Source: JBDSLU01 sp963844435
GTDB taxonomy: Bacteria; Acidobacteriota; Vicinamibacteria; Vicinamibacterales; Vicinamibacteraceae
Reading direction: 5' to 3'
DNA length: 64,000 bases
Assembly: GCA_963844435.1 (NCBI GenBank)
Contig: CAWJOG010000010.1
Coordinates: 248,001-312,000, forward strand
The notes under the pieces were generated by a model. It ran no database searches, was not told the origin of the DNA, and worked only from the letters and a program-made list of their open reading frames with translations. Position numbers and translations under genes: made by a program. This document shows positions 49,086 through 56,162 of the stretch, in pieces; the stretch's first letter is position 1; each line of letters begins with the position of its first letter.

Positions 49086-49117
49086 CAGCGGGAGCTTGGT
49101 GGTAAGCTCTGCCGCTG
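49086..49117 (+). terminator. imperfect stem-loop after the haloperoxidase-like gene
   Basis: CAGCGGGAGCTT and AAGCTCTGCCGCTG pair around GGTGGT with a two-base bulge, 90 bp after the stop at 48996. It may end that transcript. The remainder of 48997-49291 holds no recognisable gene. Confidence 0.4.
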
Positions 49118-49243
49118 ACCGTCCTAGCCGGCGTCGCGATCTGGCCGCGACTCACCGCGGCGTTCCCGAGCAGTCGCGGCAGCGTCCGTCTGAACGCCTG
49201 CGGCGAACATCGAGCTGCCGACGATCGACGATTCGCCCGCCGG

Positions 49244-49274
49244 AGGCAGGGTGCCGGGGTCCGGCACCCTGCCT
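49244..49274. terminator. perfect 14-bp hairpin between convergent genes
   Basis: AGGCAGGGTGCCGG (49244-49257) and CCGGCACCCTGCCT (49261-49274) form a perfect stem with loop GGT, 18 bp from the stop of the minus-strand ScyD-like gene. It is the strongest hairpin in this gap and probably a bidirectional terminator, although a U-run is missing. Confidence 0.6.
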
Positions 49275-49291
49275 CGCATGGCGCATCCAGC

Positions 49292-50393
49292 TCACGGACA
49301 GGCCGTCACCGAGAGCCGCAGGACCTCGCCCGCGGTGGCCGAAGTCCCCTTGTTCGTCAGATAGACGGCGCCGTCCGGCCCGAGGGCAACGCCCGTTGCA
49401 AACGTAAGTCCACCGAGCAGCACCTCCGGCGCCCCGCCCGGACACTGACGCACCAGTCGACCCACGCCGAGGCCGGGACTGGGCGGCGGAAACGGCAGCA
49501 CCTGACCGCTCGCGATCTCCAGAACGTAGAGTGCGAGGTCATCCCCGACCGCGAGATCGACGACCGCGGTGAAGCCGCTCGAATACACCTCCGTCGAGCT
49601 CCCGTCGCTCGCGAGCCGAAATACGCTCGAGGTTCCCTGCCAGAACGGAAACCCGGTCAGCTGGCTCACGTAGAGCGCGCCGTCGGGGCCTTCGGTGACC
49701 GAGGTCGGCACCGGATCACGGCCGCCTGGTGCGGCGGGCGGGAGCACGGCGAGGGTTCGGGTCCGACCGTTGGCCGCGCTCTCGATGAGCGCGTTGGCGC
49801 CGGCGTCCGCAGTGATGCGTCGGCCGGGCAGCGCGAGCACGCCGTAGGGGTTGGAATCAATCGGACCGCCGTACGGGTTGTTAAGGGTCTCGTGATTGGC
49901 GATATCGACCAGCGGCTGATACTTCCCGTTCGGCTCGACCTGCAGCAACCAGCCAAACAGGGCGCCCGCATCACCGAGTAGGGCGCGTTGCGCCGGATTG
50001 CCGCCAAAGCCTATCTGCACGTACGCGACCATGCCGTGAAAGGACAGATCCGCGGGCCCGCCCTCCGCCGCACCCGTCGCGAGCACGAGGGAGGGCAGAC
50101 CCGTCGCCACACGCTCGAAGCCCGGGACACCGCCCGGCGCAATCCGAGTCAGGGCGCCAGTTGGGCCATAGCAGCGACGGTGGATTCGGAAAGACCGGCG
50201 ATTGGATGCACGGCCCTGAACCACCCACGCCCATTTCGACGACGAAAAGATCGCCATTCGGCGCAAACGCAATGCCCCGCGGATTACTGAGGCCGGAGGC
50301 GATCGTTTCCACGGACTGCGCCTCTGCATGCGCCGCAAGTGCCAGGCTCAAGGCAACCGCACAACTCAGTCTGCCCGGACGTTTCGTGCTCAT
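49292..50393 (-). CDS. ScyD/ScyE-like secreted beta-propeller protein (one frame break)
   Basis: This protein of about 366 residues begins MSTKRPGRLSCAVALSLALA with a signal peptide ending AHAEA. The mature part is a predicted beta-propeller of the ScyD/ScyE type: SGLSNPRGIAFAPNGDLFVV, FERVATGLPSLVLATGAAEG, NPYGGPIDSNPYGVLALPG, PTSVTEGPDGALYVSQLTGF, FTAVVDLAVGDDLALYVLEI and TGVALGPDGAVYLTNKG. One frame break lies near 50180. AAGGAGGG at 50401-50408 (complement) is a near-perfect ribosome binding site for ATG 50391-50393. Members flank the scytonemin genes of cyanobacteria, but most, like this one, occur without them and have no known substrate. Confidence 0.8.
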
Positions 50394-50455
50394 CTTGTGT
50401 CCCTCCTTAGTTCTTGTTGTCCCTTCAGAGCCCGCAACCCGCCCGCGGTAATCGA

Positions 50456-50562
50456 GACCCGGTGGCCTCGTTCGCGCGCCCGGTACACCTCTCCCATCGC
50501 GCCGGCGCCGATGGGCGACACGATCCCGTACGGGCCCTGGCGGAGCCGGCGTTGAGGGTCAT
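50456..50562 (-). pseudogene. Ser/Thr kinase remnant (N-terminal P-loop only)
   Basis: From ATG 50560-50562, MTLNAG is followed after a one-base shift by LRQGPYGIVSPIGAGAMGEV and YRARERGHRV. This is the start of an acidobacterial Ser/Thr kinase (usual form RLGPYEI...GAGGMGEVYRARD), ending after about 36 residues without the catalytic loop. It lies directly upstream of the ScyD-like gene and is too short to function. Confidence 0.7.
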
Positions 50563-50630
50563 GGTGGGGAGTTGTAGGCTGGAGACGCGGGCATTGTATG
50601 CCAGGAGCCGTCGCGACAATTCTCCGCCCG

Positions 50631-50695
50631 TCACTCCACGCGCAGCGCTTCCGAGGGGCTTACCCGGCTGGCCACGGGATCGGCGGCGCTCACGC
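50631..50695 (-). pseudogene. ADOP/FtsX permease remnant (C-terminal tail only)
   Basis: About twenty codons, SAADPVASRVSPSEALRVE with stop 50631-50633, match the conserved cytoplasmic end of ADOP and MacB-type permeases (ASRVDPxxALR). No membrane segment precedes it; the sequence immediately upstream belongs to the truncated sigma gene. I interpret it as the last piece of a deleted permease gene. The match is short, so confidence is moderate. Confidence 0.5.
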
Positions 50696-50808
50696 CCGAG
50701 AGCCCGGGGTGCCTCCAGCGAGAGCTTCGGCACTAGCTCCTTGGAGATCGCGTGGTGCTCGAGCAGGCTTGATTGTCTGGCGAAACGACGAAGGACGGCG
50801 TCCACGCT

Positions 50809-51123
50809 GCCGCCGCGCTTGACCCGTCGGCGCGCGCGCGCCGCATCGACGAGCGCGCGCCGCATCATGCGCGCGGCCGTCGCGAAGAAGTGGGCGCGGT
50901 TGTGCCAGTGGACCGAGCGCCAGTCGAGCAGCCGCAGGTACGACTCCTGCACGAGTTCGGTGGGCTGCCAACGGCCGTCGCGCCGCTCGTCGGCGAGGAT
51001 CCGGCGCGCGATGTCGCGCAGCTCCCGCTGCACCAGCGGCGCCAGGGCCTCGAGCGCCGCCTGGTTTCCCTGACTCCAGGCCTGGAGAAGCCCCGTGAGG
51101 TCCGGTTCCCGCGGCATCTCCAC
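50809..51123 (-). pseudogene. truncated ECF sigma factor (region 2 only)
   Basis: From ATG 51121-51123 about 105 residues match ECF sigma factors closely: DLTGLLQAWSQGNQAALEAL, ELRDIARRILADERR, WQPTELVQESYLRLLDWRSV, RAHFFATAARMMRRALVDAA. Homology ends after KRGG; the expected linker and promoter -35-binding region 4 are replaced by unrelated sequence. It is clearly paralogous to the intact sigma factor at 54009-54584, which flanks the other side of STK2. Without region 4 it should not direct transcription, although it could in principle still bind core polymerase. Confidence 0.8.
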
Positions 51124-51135
51124 GCTCCGTGTCGT

Positions 51136-54012
51136 TCACCGGTCGAGCAACGTCCGCCAATCCATGACGGCGACCATCTGCTGATCCGGACCGACCTTCA
51201 GAAGAAAGCGCTGACCGTTCTTGTCGACTGCGTACGGTCGGTTCTCGAAGACCCTGATCTGTGTGGCGAACAACGGTTGAGGCACGCCCTGGGACACGCC
51301 GTTCGTCGGGTCAAAGCCAGCGGCCATCATCGCCCCGGCGGGCGACACGAAGAACAGCTCCTTGCCGTCTCCTCGCCAGCGCGGATACCTCCCGCCATCA
51401 CGTGAAATCGTTCGAGCAGGGTCCTTGTCCGGGAACGGTCGGACGACGATTTCGTAACGGCCCGACGCGTCGGACTGGTAAGCGACCCAGCGGCCGTCGG
51501 GCGAGAAGGTGCCATTGAGTTCGTTCTGTTTCGAGCTCACAAAGACCGTGTGCGTCCGGTCTCCGGACATGGAGAGTGTCCACAGATCCATATCTCCGTT
51601 CTTGCTGAGAACGTTGAAGATCAGGACGCCGGCGCGCGACCAGGAGGCGACCGTGAATCTGTTGGGCTCAGACTTCTCAAACTTCGCGAGAGGCACGTCG
51701 ACCCCACTACCATCGGAGGCGCGCAAGAACAGATTCGAGCCTCCCAGCCGGCTCGAGTTGAAGACGATGTATTTTCCGTCTGGCGACCACGCGGGTTCGA
51801 AGTCACCCGCGTGGTCATTCGTCAGAGGCGTCGCTCGTCCCGTCGCCAGTTCGATCAGCCAGATATCGTTTAGCTGTTCTACCGTCTTGCCACGCTTGGA
51901 AAAGGCCAGCTGCTGACCGTCCGGGCTCACATCGAGATCGTCGCCAGGAAATCCTGGGGCGCCCACGATTCCCACAGGTCGCCCGGTGCGGTCCAGCCAG
52001 GTCAGCTGCGGTTCCGTTTTCGGCGCCGGCAGAAACACGAACCGGCCGTTCGTGGAGACCGAGAACCCGCGATTCCCCGGCGTGTCAGTTCTGATTTGTG
52101 CTCGAAGGGACACGGGATCGCCTTCCAACTGGAGCGTGTCCTCATTGAAGGACTGCGCCATCACGTTCCCGCCACGCGTGAAGAACACGTGTCCCCCGGC
52201 GTAGGCGACGGGTGATTCGAACGTTCCAATCACAACCGTGTCCGGCGTCGTCAGCGATCCCACTCGCAGCTCGTTTTTCGTCCCAAGACCGCCGACGTAC
52301 AGGAAACGTTGACCGTCCGGAAGGAACGAGGGCCGCCGATGCAGGGACCGCTGACGCGTCGTGACCGGCGCCGTGACCGGCGTCGCCATTCCGCCTCGTT
52401 TCACGTCGATTTGATACAGGTTGCCGTCGCGGGAGGGCCCGAAGACGACGATGTCCTGGCTGTTCCAGGCCCCGGCTGGGGCCATCCCGAGACTCTCCCA
52501 GCCCGCGGGCATGGACACGGACCATGTCAAGGGCACGACCGCTGCGTCCCCGCTCGCCTTCACCGTTTTCAACTGATTGCCCGCAAAGAAACCTATCGAC
52601 TGGCTGTCCGGGCTCCAGAATGGATTGCGCGCGCCATCCGTGCCACGAATCGGCCGTACATCGACCGCGGCCAACGATCGCACGCAAAGCGACGACCCGG
52701 CTTTCGAATTCGCGATGAACGCGACGTGTCGGCCGTCGGGAGACACGTTGAAATCGACCGCCAGGCTCGAGAGGCTCGAGCCCTCGGGAGGGAGAATTGG
52801 AAACTCGACGAGCTCGGGCGCCGCCGGCGCCACGTCACGACGGTTGAGCAGCATCGTTCCACCCAACGTCAGCGCGAGGGCCGCGGCAACAATCCAGCCG
52901 AGGCGCGGCAGTCGAGCGGTCACGAGACTGCGAGCCGACGTCTTCGGGACGGACGGCGCGGCGGGTGTCCGAGCGATGTGTGCCAGTGCCCGCTCCAGGT
53001 CGGCGGCCGATTGAAAACGCGCGGCCGGCGCCTTTTCAAGCAGACGCATCACGATGGCGGTGAGGTCGGGCGACACCCCGGCCGCCTGCAGGAGATCGGG
53101 TGGGTCATCGTGCAGGATGGCATGGAGCGTGTCGATGGTGTGCTCGCGCGCGAACGCGCGCTGGCCTGTCGACATCTCGAACAGCATCGATCCCAGCGCG
53201 AAGAGATCCGTCCGGCCGTCGACGGCGTCTCCGCGGATTTGTTCCGGCGCCAGGTAGCCGGCCGTCCCGAGCAGCACGCCCGTCAACGTCGCGAGGCCGT
53301 CGGCCACGGCCGGGCCGTCCGTCAGTTTGGCGATCCCGAAATCAAGAATCTTGGTCACGCCCGATCGCGTCAGAAAGACATTGTCCGGTTTCAAATCGCG
53401 GTGGACCAGGCCGGCCGCATGCGCGACCACCAGACCGGCGGCCACTTCGCCGGCGATCCGTCCGGCCTCCTCCGCCGCCAGCGGGCCGCGCTCGAGTCGT
53501 ACACGCAGGGTCTCGCCGTCGAGGAGCTCGGCGACCAGGTACGGCCGTCCTTCGAGCACCCCGACGTCGAAGACCTTGACGATGTTCGCGTGGTCGAGCG
53601 CGGCGGTGACGCGTGCCTCCTGCAGGAACCGTTCGATGCGCTGCGTGTCGTCCGAGCCGGCGTGGGCCAGCAGCTTCAGCGCGACGTCCCGTTGCAGGCG
53701 CACGTCGGTCGCGCGGTAGACGTCGCCCATGCCCCCGCGCGCCATCAAACCGACAATTCGATACGGTCCGACAAGGGTATCGACGTCCAGCAGCGGGTCA
53801 TCCTGGACGAGATCGCGGGCCGCGAGCGTCAGCGCGGGCGTTTCGAGGAAGCCCCGCAGCCCCGCACTGGCCGACGCCAGCGCGTCAGCTTGCGCGGCCA
53901 GGTCGGGATGGCCTTCGACGAATTGCCGCCGCAGACTGTCGCGTTCGTCGGCACCGGCGGCGAGCCAGGCATTGTGCCATTCGGACAGCAGCTGCCATCG
54001 GTCGGTGCTCAT
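51136..54012 (-). CDS. Ser/Thr protein kinase with TolB-like beta-propeller (STK2)
   Basis: This intact 958-residue kinase has an N-terminal extension of about 80 residues (RWQLLSEWHNAWLAAGADER, a helical segment common in sigma-linked kinases). The kinase follows: P-loop MARGGMGDVYRATD (90-103), Lys113, HRDLKPDN (204-211), DFGIAK (224-229), GTAGYLAPEQIRGD. A membrane helix (LGWIVAAALALTLGGTMLL) precedes a large periplasmic propeller with repeats such as VSPDGRHVAFIANSK, WSPDSQSIGFFAG, VSPDGQQLAFSKRG, WSPDGKYIVFNSSR and FSPDGRWVAYQSDASG. ATG 54010-54012 overlaps the sigma stop as ATGA, so kinase and sigma factor are translated together. A role in relaying an envelope signal to that sigma factor is inferred. 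Confidence 0.93.
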   Translation of the reverse strand: MSTDRWQLLSEWHNAWLAAGADERDSLRRQFVEGHPDLAAQADALASASAGLRGFLETPALTLAARDLVQDDPLLDVDTLVGPYRIVGLMARGGMGDVYRATDVRLQRDVALKLLAHAGSDDTQRIERFLQEARVTAALDHANIVKVFDVGVLEGRPYLVAELLDGETLRVRLERGPLAAEEAGRIAGEVAAGLVVAHAAGLVHRDLKPDNVFLTRSGVTKILDFGIAKLTDGPAVADGLATLTGVLLGTAGYLAPEQIRGDAVDGRTDLFALGSMLFEMSTGQRAFAREHTIDTLHAILHDDPPDLLQAAGVSPDLTAIVMRLLEKAPAARFQSAADLERALAHIARTPAAPSVPKTSARSLVTARLPRLGWIVAAALALTLGGTMLLNRRDVAPAAPELVEFPILPPEGSSLSSLAVDFNVSPDGRHVAFIANSKAGSSLCVRSLAAVDVRPIRGTDGARNPFWSPDSQSIGFFAGNQLKTVKASGDAAVVPLTWSVSMPAGWESLGMAPAGAWNSQDIVVFGPSRDGNLYQIDVKRGGMATPVTAPVTTRQRSLHRRPSFLPDGQRFLYVGGLGTKNELRVGSLTTPDTVVIGTFESPVAYAGGHVFFTRGGNVMAQSFNEDTLQLEGDPVSLRAQIRTDTPGNRGFSVSTNGRFVFLPAPKTEPQLTWLDRTGRPVGIVGAPGFPGDDLDVSPDGQQLAFSKRGKTVEQLNDIWLIELATGRATPLTNDHAGDFEPAWSPDGKYIVFNSSRLGGSNLFLRASDGSGVDVPLAKFEKSEPNRFTVASWSRAGVLIFNVLSKNGDMDLWTLSMSGDRTHTVFVSSKQNELNGTFSPDGRWVAYQSDASGRYEIVVRPFPDKDPARTISRDGGRYPRWRGDGKELFFVSPAGAMMAAGFDPTNGVSQGVPQPLFATQIRVFENRPYAVDKNGQRFLLKVGPDQQMVAVMDWRTLLDR

Positions 54013-54584
54013 CCTGCATCTCGAGCGGTCAGCTCGTGGCGGAGCCACGCGCGCGCGGTGTTCCAGTCATTGATCACGGTGCGGACCGACACGCCGAGCG
54101 CCTCGGCGGTCTCTTCGACGCTGAAGCCGCCGAAGAAACGCAACTCAACCACCCGGCTGGGCCTCGGGTCTACCATCGCGAGCGCGGTCAACGCATCTTC
54201 GAGCGCGACGATGTCCACGAATTGTTCTGGCGCCGCGACGTCCAGGCCCGCGAGCGACCGGGCGCCCACGCCGCGGCCGCGTTTGGCGGCGCCTCGCGCA
54301 CGCGCGGCGTCCACCAGCACCCGCCGCATCATCCTCGCGGCGGTCGCGAAGAAGTGGGCGCGATTCTGCCAGCGGACGACGCGCCAGTCGAGGAGCCGGA
54401 CGTAGGACTCCTGCACGAGGTCTGTCGGCTGCCACCCATCGGCCTGCCGCTCACGCGACAGCATCCGCCTGGCCACGCCGCGAAGTTCGAGGCGCACGAG
54501 CGGGGCGAGCTGTTCCAGAGCCTCCGCGTCGCCACGGCTCCAGGCTTGCAACAAGCCAGTCAGGTCCGCGACCCCCTTTGTCAC
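54009..54584 (-). CDS. ECF-subfamily sigma factor (acidobacterial TIGR02999 type)
   Basis: This intact sigma factor of about 191 residues has region 2 (DLTGLLQAWSRGDAEALEQL, WQPTDLVQESYVRLLDWRVV, WQNRAHFFATAARMMRRVLV) and region 4 (ALTALAMVDPRPSRVVELRF, FGGFSVEETAEALGVSVRTV, INDWNTARAWLRHEL). It is of the type that Acidobacteriota and Planctomycetes pair with Ser/Thr kinases rather than with anti-sigma factors, and it is indeed coupled to STK2 by an ATGA overlap. GTG 54582-54584 is the chosen start; a GGGAG lies immediately before it, closer than usual. No anti-sigma factor is adjacent, so activation probably depends on the kinase. Confidence 0.9.
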   Translation of the reverse strand: MTKGVADLTGLLQAWSRGDAEALEQLAPLVRLELRGVARRMLSRERQADGWQPTDLVQESYVRLLDWRVVRWQNRAHFFATAARMMRRVLVDAARARGAAKRGRGVGARSLAGLDVAAPEQFVDIVALEDALTALAMVDPRPSRVVELRFFGGFSVEETAEALGVSVRTVINDWNTARAWLRHELTARDAG

Positions 54585-54719
54585 TCCCGACAGTCTACCG
54601 GGGCCAGAGAGCGGTCGCTTGCACTTTGTTCCTCCGGATTCCGCCTGTGGAGGGGACGCACCACTGAGCGGTCGGCTCAGGGCGTTTCGACGCCACTCGG
54701 CTCTGAACGGAGTGAACCT

Positions 54720-56036
54720 ATGCCTGCCATCGGCTTCAGAATTGCTCGCGCATCGGCGTTCGCGTTGTTGCTGGTTTTCACAAGCCTGACGGGCGCCGGC
54801 AGCGAGGGCTTGCCCGTGACCGAGGTTGCGGCGGCGGCGAACAAGAACATCGCCGCGCCTGATCAACCTGGCCCGTTCAATGTCGGCGTCACGGTGTTTT
54901 CCGCGACCATGAGCGACGGAAGGACGACGCGAGTTCAGGTGTTCTATCCGACTGCGGAACCCGTCGATTGCGCGATGCGGTACCGAGTCAGTTACCTCGC
55001 CGGGTTCTATGAGCTTCAATCACCCCTGTGCGCACGCTCGGATGCCCTGGCCGTGCCGGGAATGTTTCCATTGGTTGTTCACGATCATGGCGGCCCCGGG
55101 CCCGGAGCCGACTTCCAGCGAGTCGCGCAGATTCCCGTGCACGAAACCATGGCAAGCCATGGTTTCGTGACAGCCGTCGCATTGCATTCGGCGGATCCGG
55201 TCGTGCGCGTCCGCGATTTGACGCTCGTCATTGACGCGCTGCTCGCCCGCAACACAGCCAGCGGCGATCCGCTTGCCGGCAGCATCGATCCCGCTCGCAT
55301 CGGCATCTCGGGCGTCTCGGCTGGTGCCGCCGCCGCACTTGGAGCCGCCGCAGGGATTGAGGCCTCCGGCGTCCCTGCGGACCCACGAATCAAGGCGATG
55401 GTCGTGTATGAGCCGGGTCTGGAGTATCCGCACGGCGACACCAGCAGGATCGCGATCCCGTATCTGATTATGGGTGGGTCACAATCGCGATATGGTCTGG
55501 CAATTCCAGCATTGTTCGCAGAAACCGTCCTGGCGCTGCCCCGCATCTACGTCCTGAATCCCAGCGCGACGCACCTTAGTTATTGGACCGGGATGTGCGC
55601 GGAAATTGACCAGACGCGGGAAGCCGCGCTATTGGCCGACCCGGCGCTCCCCGAACCGTTGACCAATCGAATTGCGGCCAATCCATCGGCGGCCCGAGCG
55701 TTCGACTTGTGGATTATGGGGCAGACCCTCTTCGGGCTTTTCGGCCCCGGCGGCGGCAGCGGACGCAACTTCTGCAACCGGGTCGGCGTGAACTCCATTC
55801 GTTCACTCGACGCGAATCCCCAGGACGGGTTCACCGATTCTCCACCGTTCCTGCCGACCGATGGGTTCACGCTGAATCCGGTGATCCCGGACGAGATTCT
55901 GGTTCCCCAGGTCAAGCTGCATACCGTTGCCTTCTGGAAGACATTCCTGCAAGGCGACCATCGCTATATGCAGTACCTCACGGCTGGCTACGCTCAAAGC
56001 CACCATCTGCAGGCAGGGGTCTTCAAGATCGATTAA
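54720..56036 (+). CDS. secreted alpha/beta hydrolase (PAF-acetylhydrolase/dienelactone-hydrolase-like)
   Basis: This intact protein of 438 residues has a signal peptide (RIARASAFALLLVFTSLTGA) and an alpha/beta-hydrolase core: VQVFYPTAEP, an oxyanion strand FPLVVHDHGGPGPGADF, VHETMASHGFVTAVALHSAD, and the nucleophile elbow ARIGISGVSAGAAAALGAAA, with Ser in G-V-S-A-G. A downstream strand PYLIMGGSQSRYG and a later His (THLSYWTGM) could complete the triad. CGGAG at 54708-54712 sets the start at ATG 54720. The arrangement resembles platelet-activating-factor acetylhydrolase and dienelactone hydrolase families, but the substrate is not predictable. It is divergent from the sigma-kinase pair, which may regulate it. 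Confidence 0.78.
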   Translation: MPAIGFRIARASAFALLLVFTSLTGAGSEGLPVTEVAAAANKNIAAPDQPGPFNVGVTVFSATMSDGRTTRVQVFYPTAEPVDCAMRYRVSYLAGFYELQSPLCARSDALAVPGMFPLVVHDHGGPGPGADFQRVAQIPVHETMASHGFVTAVALHSADPVVRVRDLTLVIDALLARNTASGDPLAGSIDPARIGISGVSAGAAAALGAAAGIEASGVPADPRIKAMVVYEPGLEYPHGDTSRIAIPYLIMGGSQSRYGLAIPALFAETVLALPRIYVLNPSATHLSYWTGMCAEIDQTREAALLADPALPEPLTNRIAANPSAARAFDLWIMGQTLFGLFGPGGGSGRNFCNRVGVNSIRSLDANPQDGFTDSPPFLPTDGFTLNPVIPDEILVPQVKLHTVAFWKTFLQGDHRYMQYLTAGYAQSHHLQAGVFKID

Positions 56037-56077
56037 CGGCCGGAAGTTACACGCTCGCCTGAGGTGGACGAGGCGTC

Positions 56078-56113
56078 AGGACGGCGACCGCTCGAAGAGG
56101 CGGTCGCCGTCCT
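56078..56113. terminator. perfect 14-bp hairpin between convergent genes
   Basis: AGGACGGCGACCGC (56078-56091) and GCGGTCGCCGTCCT (56100-56113) form a perfect stem around TCGAAGAG, centred between the stops of the secreted hydrolase (56036) and the PKD protein (56163). It is a good candidate bidirectional terminator. Confidence 0.65.
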
Positions 56114-56162
56114 CCGACAGACGCTCCAGGCCGGCCATCCCCGACGATTGGCCTGCTCGCGG

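Noticed and set aside
54609..54674. Two copies of GAGCGGTCG 57 bp apart in the sigma/hydrolase divergent gap
   Set aside because: The spacing does not match helical phasing well and one copy is part of a small palindrome; too weak to call an operator.
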